DNA from: Paenibacillus sp. JCM 10914
GTDB taxonomy: Bacteria > Bacillota > Bacilli > Paenibacillales > Paenibacillaceae
Assembly (NCBI RefSeq): GCF_001315105.1
Contig: NZ_BAZR01000006.1
Location: 183,760-247,759 of the forward strand
Direction: 5' to 3'
DNA length: 64,000 bases
Shown: piece after piece, positions 9,047 to 18,521 of the stretch
Layout: each line of letters starts with the position of its first letter
Numbering within the stretch: the first letter of the stretch is position 1
Position numbers and translations under genes: made by a program
The notes under the pieces: model-generated
Seen by the model: only the letters and a program-made list of their open reading frames with translations
The model's database searches: none
What the model was told of the DNA's origin: nothing

Positions 9047-9118
9047 TCAGTAGGAAGCAGTCCGGCTTGCGACCAGCAAGTTCAGGGCTGCTTCTTTGAC
9101 GATGTACAGCTCACTCAT
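9047..9118 (-). CDS. Possible 23-residue small ORF
   Basis: ATG at 9118 with a strong GGGAGGTG seven to eight bases upstream encodes 23 residues beginning MSELYIVKEAALNLL. The same DNA forms a hairpin (9054-9094) that could instead be the terminator of the dioxygenase gene. No family is recognised. It is listed because of the good ribosome site; it could be a chance ORF. Confidence 0.3.
   Translation of the reverse strand: MSELYIVKEAALNLLVASRTASY
9054..9100 (+). terminator. Terminator-like hairpin after the dioxygenase gene
   Basis: GAAGCAG...CTGCTTC with an inner CTTGC-gacca-GCAAG stem, followed by a short weak T stretch. It overlaps the small minus-strand ORF. Confidence 0.4.
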
Positions 9119-9209
9119 TCTGTTGCACCTCCCGATTAGGTACATTAATTTCAGTTTAAATACAAATACTGTATAGGAATTGATGACTAACGGGCTGAGG
9201 TGGATGGAT

Positions 9210-10712
9210 TTGAAGAGGGATTTATTTAAGAATGTCGTATTTATGGTGTCGGCTGTTCTGATCGCCATTATTGCGATATTGGGAGCGGTTATGCCGGAGG
9301 CGTTCGGCGAAGTTGCCGGGTACTTATATCGGTTCACTACGAATAACTTCGGATGGTTCTACCTGTTATCGATTTTCGTAATCATTATCTTTTTGATCTG
9401 GGTTGCAGGCAGCAAATATGGATCTATACGGCTCGGAGGCGAGAAGAGCAAGCCGGAGTACCCGTTTTTCACCTGGATCGGAATGCTCTTCTCCGCCGGG
9501 TTTGGGGTCGGGCTTGTATTTTGGGGTGTAGCGGAGCCGATGAGTCATTTCTTTACGACCCCGTTTGGCGGTGTGGAGGCTCAGGGCACTGAGGCAGCTA
9601 GGCTGGCGATGGGTTACGCGTTCTTTCACTGGGGCATCAGCCAGTGGTCTGTGTTCGCTATTATAGGACTTGTGATTGCCTTTCTCCAATTTCGCAAGCA
9701 GAAGGATGGGCTCGTCTCAACGGCACTTGAGCCTGTGACCGGATCTAAGCCGGTTGTTAAGAACAGCATCGATATCCTGTCAGTCATTGCAACTGTCATG
9801 GGGATTGCGACATCGATCGGTCTTGGCGTCATGCAGATGAGCGGTGGTCTGAATACGATCATGGGCTTCCATAACGGAATCGGACTGCAATTGATCATGC
9901 TCGGCATTATTTTTGTAGGGTATATGATATCGACTACGACGGGGCTGGATAAAGGGATCAAACATCTCAGTAACCTTAACCTGGCAATGGCTCTGTTGTT
10001 CTTGCTGTTTGTGTTCATTACGGGGCCATCGGTGTTTATTCTGGAGACGTTCACTTTGGCGCTGGGTGACTACATAACCAATTTTGTGTCCTATAGCTTG
10101 CGACTACAGCCTTATGCAGAAGGGAGCTGGGTGCGGGAGTGGACGATCTTCTATTGGGCATGGGCGATTGCTTGGTCGCCTTATGTGGGGGCATTCGTGG
10201 CCAGGGTGTCCAAAGGAAGAACCGTGAGGGAATTCATTGTTGGCGTTATGGTGGTTCCGCCGGTGATCGCTTGCCTGTGGATTGCTGTGTTCGGTGGAAC
10301 GGCCATCTGGTTTGATCTACATGAGAATACCGGCATCGCGGCAGCGGTTAATGCGGACGTGACTTCGGCGCTGTTCCAACTCTTCAATCAGTTGCCGTTC
10401 TCATCTGTGATGAACGTGTTGGCGATTATCTTGATTTTGACGTTTCTCGTGACGTCGGCCGACTCCGCGACCTATATTCTGGCCAGTATGACTACCCGAG
10501 GGAGTCTGAATCCCCCGCATCTTGCAAAAATCATCTGGGGCACGCTGATGGCCGCCATCGCAGGTGTTCTTCTGTACTCTGGCGGTCTTGAGGCGCTGCA
10601 GACGGCTTCGCTGATCGCAGCCCTGCCGTTCACCGTGCTGCTGCTAATGCTCATCATTGCCGTAGTCAAGCTGTTGCGACGCGAGCCTTGCCGGTTCGAA
10701 AAGCAGACTTGA
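9210..10712 (+). CDS. BCCT family transporter (betaine/choline/carnitine type)
   Basis: About 500 residues with 12 hydrophobic helices. The segment FYWAWAIAWSPYVG followed by FVARVSKGRTVREF is the BCCT signature, and the aromatic ligand box is recognisable. Such sodium- or proton-coupled carriers import osmoprotectants like glycine betaine. The long charged C-terminal osmosensing tail of some members is short here. I prefer the TTG at 9210 because GAGGTGG sits six bases upstream; an ATG at 9183 and a TTG at 9180 are in frame but lack a good ribosome site. A perfect 15-base hairpin follows. Confidence 0.9.
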   Translation: MKRDLFKNVVFMVSAVLIAIIAILGAVMPEAFGEVAGYLYRFTTNNFGWFYLLSIFVIIIFLIWVAGSKYGSIRLGGEKSKPEYPFFTWIGMLFSAGFGVGLVFWGVAEPMSHFFTTPFGGVEAQGTEAARLAMGYAFFHWGISQWSVFAIIGLVIAFLQFRKQKDGLVSTALEPVTGSKPVVKNSIDILSVIATVMGIATSIGLGVMQMSGGLNTIMGFHNGIGLQLIMLGIIFVGYMISTTTGLDKGIKHLSNLNLAMALLFLLFVFITGPSVFILETFTLALGDYITNFVSYSLRLQPYAEGSWVREWTIFYWAWAIAWSPYVGAFVARVSKGRTVREFIVGVMVVPPVIACLWIAVFGGTAIWFDLHENTGIAAAVNADVTSALFQLFNQLPFSSVMNVLAIILILTFLVTSADSATYILASMTTRGSLNPPHLAKIIWGTLMAAIAGVLLYSGGLEALQTASLIAALPFTVLLLMLIIAVVKLLRREPCRFEKQT

Positions 10713-10770
10713 AGCGATTCCGGCGGCTGGAAGAGGCAGCGAATAAAGAGAAGAAGCAGTAATGAGATGA

Positions 10771-10808
10771 ATAAACAGGAGTGTCTGCGGACACTCCTGT
10801 TTATTCTA
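10771..10808. terminator. Terminator hairpin after the BCCT gene
   Basis: ATAAACAGGAGTGTC and GACACTCCTGTTTAT form a perfect 15-base stem with a TGCG tetraloop. Confidence 0.8.
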
Positions 10809-10903
10809 ATGCACGCCTTATGGTACATCTATCGGTGGATGTACCTACGGTCTATGTAGTCGTGCCTGAAGAGTGCGGGCTTTCGTTATCAGCCCCGCAG
10901 GCA

Positions 10904-11761
10904 CTATGAATGAGCCACTGCACGGTAGACAGGCTGAACCGGTTCTTCTACAGGGCGCTTGCTATTGGATTCTTGATCTCTTAATAGGTTATAGGTGATG
11001 CATATCGGCTTGGTCGTGCGTGGATCGCGTCCAATCTCAGCATCGATGTGGAATACTTGTTTAAGCACCTCATGAGAGATAACCTCATCCGGTGTTCCGG
11101 CATGGACGATGTTGCCGTCTTTCATCGCGATGATGTAGTCTGCGAACCGCGCAGCCTGATTCAGATCGTGTAGAACCATTACGATCGTGCGTTGCTGCTC
11201 AACGTTGAGCTTTTCCAGCAGTTCAAGGATTTCAAGCTGATGAGCCATATCCAGGTAAGTAGTTGGCTCATCGAGAAAAATCATCTCGGTTTCTTGCGCG
11301 AGCGCCATGGCAATCCATACACGTTGGCGTTGTCCGCCGGACAAGGCATCCACCGAGCGGAATTTATAATCATGCGTCCCAGTAACTTCTAATGCCCAAT
11401 CAATGACCTCCATGTCTTGTTTGGTGAGGCGTCCGAAGCCGCGCTGATGGGGGTAACGTCCGTAGGATACGAGTTCACCCACGGTCAATCCGCCGGGTCC
11501 TTCCGGTGTCTGTGGTAGAATGGCCAGTTTCTTGGCGAGCAGCTTCGTGTTCATCTTGGCAATTTCTTCTCCATCGAGAACAGCGGCTCCTGCTTGGTAA
11601 GGAATGATCCGGGTTACGGCTTTGAGAAGAGTCGACTTTCCGCAGCCATTGGGCCCGATGATCGTAGTTATTCTTTTATCAGGTATATTGACGTCCAGAC
11701 GGTTTAATATTAGATTCTCGCCGTATCCGACGCTAATTTGATTTGTACTTAGGCGAATCAT
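10904..11761 (-). CDS. Iron-siderophore ABC transporter ATPase (FecE/FepC type)
   Basis: 285 residues from the ATG at 11761, which has GGAGGTGA at ideal spacing; the longer open frame to 11821 is not used. Walker A is GPNGCGKST, the signature is LSGGQRQR and Walker B is MIFLDEPTT. The protein is closest to ATPases of ferric-siderophore importers. A Fur box and a sigma-A promoter lie upstream. It is a single gene with no permease next to it; the nearest FecCD permeases are about 4 kb away, also Fur-linked and without their own ATPase. It may therefore energise several importers. Confidence 0.92.
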   Translation of the reverse strand: MIRLSTNQISVGYGENLILNRLDVNIPDKRITTIIGPNGCGKSTLLKAVTRIIPYQAGAAVLDGEEIAKMNTKLLAKKLAILPQTPEGPGGLTVGELVSYGRYPHQRGFGRLTKQDMEVIDWALEVTGTHDYKFRSVDALSGGQRQRVWIAMALAQETEMIFLDEPTTYLDMAHQLEILELLEKLNVEQQRTIVMVLHDLNQAARFADYIIAMKDGNIVHAGTPDEVISHEVLKQVFHIDAEIGRDPRTTKPICITYNLLRDQESNSKRPVEEPVQPVYRAVAHS

Positions 11762-11796
11762 AGTGTCACCTCCAACTTTGTTAGCGAACCTATATC

Positions 11797-11815
11797 GATA
11801 ATGATTCTCAATTTC
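11797..11815 (-). promoter_or_regulatory. Fur box of the siderophore ATPase gene
   Basis: GATAATGATTCTCAATTTC matches the 19-base Fur consensus at 15 positions. It sits just downstream of the minus-strand promoter at 11824-11852. Confidence 0.8.
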
Positions 11816-11823
11816 ATCCATTA

Positions 11824-11852
11824 ATATAATGTTTGCTCCCTCATCTTGTCAA
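11824..11852 (-). promoter_or_regulatory. Sigma-A promoter of the siderophore ATPase gene
   Basis: On the minus strand, TTGACA (11852-11847), 17 bases, TTATAT (11829-11824). The Fur box covers the expected start region. Confidence 0.65.
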
Positions 11853-11984
11853 TCCATATCTTAATGGGAAAATCAGATGATCTTCACATTTCCCCTGCTT
11901 AAACACAACATATTGCATGGTAGTAAAAGCAAATTCCAGATGTATGTATGAAATGTGACAAAATGAATTTTTCGTAAAACTTCA

Positions 11985-12013
11985 TTGTAAATCAGGTGAA
12001 GGCAACGTATACT
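11985..12013 (+). promoter_or_regulatory. Sigma-A promoter of the YcgT-like gene
   Basis: TTGTAA (11985-11990), 17 bases, TATACT (12008-12013), followed five bases later by a Fur box. Confidence 0.7.
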
Positions 12014-12017
12014 AATT

Positions 12018-12036
12018 GATAATGATAATCATTTAC
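12018..12036 (+). promoter_or_regulatory. Fur box of the YcgT-like gene
   Basis: GATAATGATAATCATTTAC matches the 19-base Fur consensus at 17 positions and covers the predicted transcription start. Confidence 0.9.
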
Positions 12037-12088
12037 GAAAATAGGTGAGCCCATTCCACCTAATTATATATACTGGGAGTGAACACAA

Positions 12089-13138
12089 ATGAGTGGAAGT
12101 GAAATCTTTGATGTGACGGTTATTGGTGGAGGACCCGCAGGATTATATTCTGCATTTTATAGCGGCCTGCGCGGCATGAAGACGAAGATCATCGAGTTCC
12201 AACCGAGACTCGGCGGAAAAGTTCATGTCTATCCAGAGAAGATGATCTGGGATGTCGGCGGCTTGGCGCCTACGCCTGGCGCGAAGTTGATTGAACAGAT
12301 GGTTCAGCAAGGATTAACGTTTAACCCGGAAGTCCTGCTTAATGAGAAGGTAGAGTCCTTGTCGCGCAATGAAGATGGTGTGTTCGAATTACATACGGCA
12401 AACTCCGGCGTACATTTATCCAAAACGGTCATAATGGCGGTAGGCGGGGGTATTCTGAATCCGCAGAAGCTGGAGATCGAGGGAGCCGAGCGGTTCGAGG
12501 TGTCCAACCTCAACTATACGGTAAAATCCTTGCAGCATTTCAAAGGTAAGACGGTGATCGTGTCCGGCGGCGGTAATTCAGCCGTGGATTGGGTCAATGA
12601 GCTGGAGCCGATCGCGAAGAAGGTATATCTGGCATACCGTAAGGACGAACTGAACGGTCATGAAGCTCAAGTGCAGCAGCTATTAGGTAGCTCGGCTACT
12701 TGCCACTTCAATACGTCGATTACGAGGCTGATCGCTGCGGATAATCATGAATGCATTGAACGGGTAGAGTTGACGAACAGTCTGACGGGGGAAGTGTCGG
12801 TCCTCGACATTGACGAAGTCATTATTAATCATGGCTACGAACGCGATAAATCGCTGATGGATAACAGTAAGCTGGACATCAAGCTCGTCGACGATTATTA
12901 CATCGCGGGCAATGCTAACTGCGTTTCCTCTATTCCTGGTCTTTACGCGGCTGGCGATATTCTGAATTTCGAGGGCAAACTGCATCTGATTGCAGGGGCG
13001 TTCCAGGATGCCGCTAATGCCGTTAACAGTGCCAAGCAGTTTGTCGAGCCGGAGGCGCTTAAGTACGCCATGGTATCGTCGCACAATGAGATGTTCAAGG
13101 AACGTAATCGCGAGTTGGTCAAACAATTGGTGAAGTAA
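12089..13138 (+). CDS. Ferredoxin/flavodoxin-NADP+ reductase type 2 (YcgT/IruO-like)
   Basis: 349 residues of the thioredoxin-reductase fold. The FAD motif GGGPAG is at about 13-18, GGK in RLGGKVHVYPEK, the NADP motif SGGGNSAVDW near 156, and the second FAD motif AAGDI near 287. The redox-active CxxC of thioredoxin reductase is absent, as in type 2 ferredoxin-NADP reductases. The B. subtilis relative YcgT is Fur-controlled, and the S. aureus relative IruO supplies electrons for heme and siderophore iron release. The strong Fur box supports the same role here. GGGAGTG precedes the ATG. Confidence 0.9.
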   Translation: MSGSEIFDVTVIGGGPAGLYSAFYSGLRGMKTKIIEFQPRLGGKVHVYPEKMIWDVGGLAPTPGAKLIEQMVQQGLTFNPEVLLNEKVESLSRNEDGVFELHTANSGVHLSKTVIMAVGGGILNPQKLEIEGAERFEVSNLNYTVKSLQHFKGKTVIVSGGGNSAVDWVNELEPIAKKVYLAYRKDELNGHEAQVQQLLGSSATCHFNTSITRLIAADNHECIERVELTNSLTGEVSVLDIDEVIINHGYERDKSLMDNSKLDIKLVDDYYIAGNANCVSSIPGLYAAGDILNFEGKLHLIAGAFQDAANAVNSAKQFVEPEALKYAMVSSHNEMFKERNRELVKQLVK

Positions 13139-13156
13139 AGAAACAAATGCGCAATA

Positions 13157-13200
13157 GACTTGCCAGGGATCAAAGGATCTGATACCTGCAAGTCTTTTTT
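13157..13200 (+). terminator. Terminator of the YcgT-like gene
   Basis: GACTTGCCAGG pairs with CCTGCAAGTC (one bulge), followed by six T. Confidence 0.8.
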
Positions 13201-13216
13201 GTGCTGAGATAACGTT

Positions 13217-13840
13217 TTAAGATAGGGGAGAAGGTTTGCTGGTGATGCCGGATGTGATGAGTGGGCCGTAATTCATAAGCTGGGTCATGAGAATCGCCAT
13301 TTCACGAGGCGATAGCTTCATGCCGGACTCAATCCAGTGAATCACAAGCCCAATATTGGCCGAAGTCATATAAGCGACCAGATAATCGGTTGGCACGGAG
13401 TCAGACTCTGGACGAGCCGTTCCGATGACATGTTTGCTGAAAATCAGGTCAATGATAAACTGCCGAAACTTTCTGACAAACGACATATCTCCATGGGGTC
13501 CAACGATAGCGCGAAAGAAATCGGCATTGGCCTGGATTTCCTCGAATATCAGTTCAGTTGGAGGATAGGGCTCCCCTTTGGCAGCAAATCCCACCGTCTC
13601 CCGCGGATTCATAGTGACAAAGATCTTTTGAATTCTGCCTAACATCTCCTGGCTGATCTGTTCGATCATATCGGGGACATCCTTGTAGTGGAGATAAAAG
13701 GTTCCACGATTAATATCCGCTCGATTAGCGATATCCGTCACGGTAATAGAATCCATGCGCTTCTCCTGCATGAGCGAGAATAGCGATTGACGGAGTAATT
13801 GATTGGTACGGAGCTGTCTTCGATCAGTTTTCTTGGTCAT
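13217..13840 (-). CDS. TetR/AcrR family regulator
   Basis: 207 residues. The N-terminal helix-turn-helix (about 24-66) contains VTDIANRADINRGTFYLHYK. The C-terminal part has the look of the TetR_C domain common beside membrane transporters in Firmicutes. GGGAGG precedes the ATG. It is divergent from a YhgE/Pip-like membrane protein and probably represses it and itself through inverted repeats in the shared intergenic region. Confidence 0.88.
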   Translation of the reverse strand: MTKKTDRRQLRTNQLLRQSLFSLMQEKRMDSITVTDIANRADINRGTFYLHYKDVPDMIEQISQEMLGRIQKIFVTMNPRETVGFAAKGEPYPPTELIFEEIQANADFFRAIVGPHGDMSFVRKFRQFIIDLIFSKHVIGTARPESDSVPTDYLVAYMTSANIGLVIHWIESGMKLSPREMAILMTQLMNYGPLITSGITSKPSPLS

Positions 13841-13952
13841 TGAGCATTCCTCCCGCCCTAAATTGAATACATAATCAACACATGGCAGTCTACTTGGCGA
13901 CTAATCAACATTCTACACAAAGCTGATGATTGAACGAATTACTCTTCTCATT

Positions 13953-13994
13953 ATAATTAACGTTATGATCATTAATCAACACTATGTTAATTAT
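13953..13994. promoter_or_regulatory. Inverted repeat, candidate TetR operator
   Basis: ATAATTAAC (13953-13961) and GTTAATTAT (13986-13994) are perfect inverted copies separated by 24 bases. They lie between the TetR gene and the membrane protein gene, just upstream of the latter's ribosome site. Confidence 0.45.
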
Positions 13995-14015
13995 ATAAGA
14001 CGAGGAGTGGTTATT

Positions 14016-15203
14016 TTGAGAGCGGGTCTATTTAAACAAAAAACGCTGTGGCTGGGTATTTTGGCTGTGTTTGTCGTACTATCGATATTTGGTGTGGCGA
14101 TGATGGGATCTGTTGCTGGAGCGAAGCCGAAGTCCCTTCCGGTTGCATTGGTGGTACTGGATGAATCGGCAACGTTACCGGACGGGGGAACGCTGGCCGT
14201 CGGTGACATGATGAAGGACATGCTGCAGTCGAATTCGCAATTGCCCGTGAAGTGGGATATCTTGAAATCGGAAACCGCAGCGCGGGAAGGGCTGGATGCG
14301 CAGAAGTATTATGGTGCGCTGATTCTTCCAGCCAATCTGAGCGCGGGCGTACTGTCCATGCAGACTTCGGCCCCTGCACCGGCCGTTGTTCAGATACTTG
14401 TGAATGAAGGCATGAGTGTTCAGGCATCGACCGCGGTTAAGCAAATGCTAGGTCAAGCGATGCAGATGGCTGGTGACGCGTTGTCTCAGCAGATGCTAAG
14501 TACAATCGGATCCCAAACGGAGGTTATCCCTGTCACTACGGCACAGGCGCTATTAACCCCGTTTCAGGTCCAGGAGGAAGTGGTTCACCCGGTTGGCGTT
14601 AACCATGCGAGCGGGAATGCGCCAGGGATGTTAATCCAGATTCTATGGATCGGGTGTCTGATCGTAAGCGTCGTATTATATCAAGTGGTAAACCAGGCAT
14701 CAGGCCGTAATCGGCTGGGTGGCATGGTCTTGATCCAGGGGGCTATGGGAATTGTCCTTGCAGGAGTGGTCTCCGGGTTTCTGGTCTGGATGGCATCTTC
14801 CTGGTATGGTATGGAGATGAATAATGCAGCCAGCATTTGGTTCGTGTTGTGGCTGTCCGGCTCGGCCTTCTTCCTGATCCAATCGACCTTGCTGAACTGG
14901 CTGGGTTTCCCGGCGATGGGAATATTGGTACTGTTAATGTTCTTCTCCATGCCGGTGCTCAATATGGCACCCGAGTTTCTGCCACAGGTGACGCAAGATT
15001 GGCTCTACACTTGGACGCCGCTTCGGATTGCAGGCTCATCCCTTCGGGATGTTATGTACTTCGACGGACTAACACCATACGTTGCACATACAACCATTCT
15101 ATGGGCTATTGCGGCGGCTTTCCTTGCCCTGTTCCTGACATCGGTGTTGAAGAAGGCAAACGCAAAGGAAAAGAATGCATCTGCACTGACCACAGCTTCC
15201 TAA
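14016..15203 (+). CDS. YhgE/Pip-like (DUF3533, ABC-2 type) membrane protein
   Basis: 395 residues from the TTG at 14016, chosen because GAGGAGTGG lies just upstream; an upstream in-frame ATG at 13926 would add 30 poorly supported residues and run through the operator. One N-terminal helix (about 10-30), an extracytoplasmic domain of about 175 residues, then five or six helices. This is the topology of YhgE/Pip and SNG1-like proteins. Those are linked to phage infection, secretion or drug efflux without a settled mechanism. The divergent TetR gene suggests it is induced by a small molecule. Confidence 0.75.
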   Translation: MRAGLFKQKTLWLGILAVFVVLSIFGVAMMGSVAGAKPKSLPVALVVLDESATLPDGGTLAVGDMMKDMLQSNSQLPVKWDILKSETAAREGLDAQKYYGALILPANLSAGVLSMQTSAPAPAVVQILVNEGMSVQASTAVKQMLGQAMQMAGDALSQQMLSTIGSQTEVIPVTTAQALLTPFQVQEEVVHPVGVNHASGNAPGMLIQILWIGCLIVSVVLYQVVNQASGRNRLGGMVLIQGAMGIVLAGVVSGFLVWMASSWYGMEMNNAASIWFVLWLSGSAFFLIQSTLLNWLGFPAMGILVLLMFFSMPVLNMAPEFLPQVTQDWLYTWTPLRIAGSSLRDVMYFDGLTPYVAHTTILWAIAAAFLALFLTSVLKKANAKEKNASALTTAS

Positions 15204-15218
15204 ATTCGTTTGACGAGT

Positions 15219-15257
15219 AGAGGGACCGGGCATTAGGCTCGGGTCCCTCTTTTTTTG
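15219..15257 (+). terminator. Terminator of the membrane protein gene
   Basis: AGAGGGACC pairs with GGTCCCTCT, followed by seven or more T. Confidence 0.85.
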
Positions 15258-15330
15258 CATGGTTGGGACAAAGGGTCCCTCACAGAAAAAAATGGTGTGT
15301 AATCATGAATCACTCTCGATGAAATAGGCA

Positions 15331-15354
15331 AAAAAACGCTTGGAAATCCAAGCG
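15331..15354 (-). terminator. Terminator of the iron-siderophore operon
   Basis: Read on the minus strand, CGCTTGGA and TCCAAGCG form an 8-base stem followed by seven T. Confidence 0.8.
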
Positions 15355-15379
15355 CTGTTCAGTTAAAGCACACGCTATT

Positions 15380-16383
15380 TCAACCTCGTTTACCCTGCTT
15401 ATACATTAAATACACAAAGAATGGAGCGCCTAATATAGCCGTAAAGATCCCCGCTGGAATATCCATGGGAACAAACATCGTTCTGCCTGCGAGATCAGCC
15501 AACAATAGCAGCAGTGCCCCAATGATCGCCGAAGCAATCAAGACTAGACTATTATTATTGCCTACTATTTTACGGGCTATATGGGGTGCCATCAACCCTA
15601 GAAAGCTAATTCCCCCTGCAATGCCTACAGCTGAGCTGGCCAGTATGACGCTTAATGCGATAAACAGGAATCGCTTCTTCTCTACTCTCACTCCTACGCC
15701 AGTTGCTATCTGATCGCCAACCTCTAATATATTCAGCGTTCTGGACTGAAACCAAGCGATAAGCCCGAATAGGATAACCAGCGGGGCCAATACGGCTACA
15801 TGATTCCATGAGGTCCCATATACGGTGCCTGCCATCCAGCCTAACGCCTGTGATACGAGATAGATGGGCCCTGCAATGGTGAAATAAACCGTTATGGCCG
15901 CAAACGCGGATGAAATCGATACGCCGATCATAGCCATTCTGAGCGGTGAACTGCCTCTCTTCCACGCAAGGATATACGTTAAGGCTGAAGCGATGGAACC
16001 TCCTGCCAATGCAGCGAGCGGCAGCCAGGCAACGCTCACTTGTCCATTCATGATCGTGATGAAGCAACAACAGCCGCTGTTGCGCCAGAAGTAGTCCCCA
16101 TCAAATCGGGAGAAGCCAACGGATTCCTTACCAGCGCCTGCAATATCGTGCCAGAAACGGCCATAGCCGCCCCTACTAATATTGCAGCCATGATGCGCGG
16201 CAAACGCAATTCAAATAGAATAAGCTGATATTTCTGCTCACCCATGCCGACCATTGCTTTTATAACATCCCATGTCGGGACGTGCAAACTGCCAAGCCCG
16301 ATGCTTAGTATTAACGCGACAAGCAACAGGAGGGCAAGCGTCAAAATTTTCAGAGAAACGAATCGTTTGCTGGATTTAAGCAA
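15380..16383 (-). pseudogene. FecCD-type siderophore permease (second permease), frameshifted
   Basis: The TTG at 16383 follows GGAGGAAG and begins MLKSSKRFVSLK. The first frame holds the N-terminal third, including the family motif RLPRIMAAILVGAAMAVSG. It breaks after AAVVASS near 16048-16060. Homology resumes in the other frame at ITIMNGQVSVAWLP and runs to 15380 with GGISFLGLMAPHIAR intact. The span of 1004 bases is one short of a multiple of three; one added T in the GCTTCATC stretch restores a 334-residue permease. It overlaps the preceding permease by 8 bases. As written it would be inactive. Confidence 0.85.
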
Positions 16384-17385
16384 GTGTCTTCCTCCTTACG
16401 AGCACAACTACAAAAAAGACACCTAGTATGGCTGTAGTCACACCCACCGGTACTTCTTTGGAAGGAAGCATGAATCGGGATAACAAATCAGCCAGCAATA
16501 AAAATGCGGCGCCTAACACGGCACTATATGGTAAAACCCATCGATGGTCATTACCAACTAACCAGCGTGAAATATGTGGAACCATGATACCGATGAAACC
16601 TATGGGACCCGCTAGAGCGACACTTCCTCCCGCCAGTATGACCACGACCACGATCGTCGCCACTCTCATCCATGCCATACGTTGTCCCAGTCCTGTTGCC
16701 ACATCATCACCCATCGCCATAATATTGAGGGAACGGCACATGAAGAGGGAGACCACCCATGCAAGGGAAAAATACGGCAGCATTTGAAGCGTATGATTCA
16801 GATTGCTATTGGACACGGAGCCAGTCAGCCAATACAGCGCGCTTTCCAAGGTTTCATTGCTAATGAGCATAAATAATGAATTCAATGAAGAAGCAAAAGA
16901 CGCCAAAGCTGATCCCGTTAATATCAGCTTTAATGGCGTCATGCCTCCAGTGCCTATCATGGCGATGATGAATATGAGACAAGCGTTATACCTGCTCCGA
17001 TAAAACCGAACCACATTAACTCCGTGAAGGAAAACACGGCACCGTAGCCATACAGCATTGCCACAATAGCCAGAGCAGCACCTGCGTTGACTCCAAGTAT
17101 AGAAGGAGAGGCTAACGGATTTCTTGTCATTGCCTGTAACAAGACTCCGCTTATGGCAAGGCTGCACCCTATGACGGCAGCAGTCAATGCGCGAGGCACT
17201 CTCGATGTTCGAATGATAAGCTGCTCGTCGCTGCCGGTAAAGGTTGTATACGCCCCGATCACGGTGGCAAGGTCAAAGCTTCTTAGACCAAACAGGACAC
17301 TTGCAGCGGCAGCTGCGATAAGCAACAACCAGGCTGCAACGAATCCTATCGCTTTTCTTTTGTTGCTGAACAAAAGAGAGTTCAT
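16376..17385 (-). pseudogene. FecCD-type siderophore permease (first permease), frameshifted
   Basis: ATG at 17385 after GGGGGAGG. The first frame covers the N-terminal part (SRVPRALTAAVIGCSLAISG) and goes out of frame after FIGAGITLV near 16980. The second frame resumes at IFIIAMIGTGGMTPLKL and ends at 16376 with GPIGFIGIMVPHISRW intact. The span of 1010 bases is one short of a multiple of three, so one base appears to be missing. When repaired it is a 336-residue permease with about ten helices. It lies 39 bases downstream of the binding-protein gene and is translationally coupled to the next permease. Confidence 0.85.
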
Positions 17386-17424
17386 CGCCTTCCTCCCCCT
17401 CTTTTTATGAAGAACCGGTTCTCT

Positions 17425-18420
17425 TTAAGGCTGAATATTTTCAAAGTATTTTTCAATATCCGCGATTAATAGTTTGGCAGCAATGATTCCGCCGGATGAA
17501 TTCCAGATGGCCTCATCTACTTGATAGCTTTGTCCGTTTTTATTGATATTCATATTTTGAGCGATAGGGTCAGCAAGCCATTCTTTTGCCGTATCAGAGG
17601 CAGCTGTTTCGCCGCTGCGATCCGATGCGAAATAGAACAACACGTCTCCATCCAGTACATTAATCTGTTCCTTCGTAATTTCTTCAGCGAATTCTTCTTT
17701 ATTTTGTATTTCCGTTCTGGCAAATCCCAGTTGGTCTAGCACAACGCCAGCAAAGTTTTGCTTATAGTACACGCGAGCTATACCCGCTTGGAAACGAGCA
17801 AGCGATACTTCTAATTTCGTTTTGTCTCCGAGTCTAGCAGAAGCTTCGTCAATCAATTTATGGTAATCGGCAAGTACTTGTTGGCCTTTTTCTTCTACAT
17901 TTAATGCCTCAGCGTATAAAGTGAAATTCTCGATCATGCTGTCACCAAGATTTTCAGTCAATACCGTAGGCGCTATCGCCTTTAATTGATCGTAAATCGC
18001 TTCTTGCCTAACTTTCGTACCCAGAATCAAATCTGGCTGTAAACTGGCGATCAACTCGAGATTCGGTTGGGTTTCGTCACCTAAAATTTCGATGCCATCC
18101 ATTTGATCTTTAATATGATCATACCAAGGATCTCCAATCCAAGATTGGACAGCTCCTACGGGTTTGATTCCTAATTCCAACAAGGACTCCGTACCTTGCG
18201 TTGTTAATACAACCACTCTTGCAGGTGTCCCTGTAATCTGTGTTTCTCCCATCGCATGGACAATCGTTCTTGTTTCCTCAGCCGCAGTCGGTGCCGGCGA
18301 CGGAGTGTCTGTAGTATTATCTGGATTAGCTTCATTGCTTCCACAAGCTGTTAATATCGTTAAGATCATTATGATTAACGCCGATACGAGCATTCTAGAT
18401 GATGACTTCATCTTGTTCAC
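17425..18420 (-). CDS. Iron-siderophore substrate-binding lipoprotein (FecB-like)
   Basis: 331 residues from GTG with GGAG at good spacing. The signal peptide ends in lipobox LTAC (Cys about 26), so the mature protein is a membrane-anchored lipoprotein. A Thr/Pro/Ala-rich linker follows and then the type III periplasmic-binding fold (VVVLTTQGTESLLELGIKPVGA). It would deliver a ferric siderophore to the two permeases downstream. A Fur box lies directly upstream. The specific siderophore cannot be predicted. Confidence 0.9.
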   Translation of the reverse strand: MNKMKSSSRMLVSALIIMILTILTACGSNEANPDNTTDTPSPAPTAAEETRTIVHAMGETQITGTPARVVVLTTQGTESLLELGIKPVGAVQSWIGDPWYDHIKDQMDGIEILGDETQPNLELIASLQPDLILGTKVRQEAIYDQLKAIAPTVLTENLGDSMIENFTLYAEALNVEEKGQQVLADYHKLIDEASARLGDKTKLEVSLARFQAGIARVYYKQNFAGVVLDQLGFARTEIQNKEEFAEEITKEQINVLDGDVLFYFASDRSGETAASDTAKEWLADPIAQNMNINKNGQSYQVDEAIWNSSGGIIAAKLLIADIEKYFENIQP

Positions 18421-18440
18421 AATCTCACTCCTGATTCTTT

Positions 18441-18459
18441 AATAATGAATATCGTTCTC
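18441..18459 (-). promoter_or_regulatory. Fur box of the siderophore uptake operon
   Basis: Read on the minus strand, GAGAACGATATTCATTATT matches the 19-base Fur consensus at 15 positions, 21 bases before the lipoprotein start. Confidence 0.8.
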
Positions 18460-18521
18460 AATTACCAACAAAAAAATTTTTGCCTGTATAACTTGTCCGA
18501 TGCGCATACGGTTCTGCAGAT

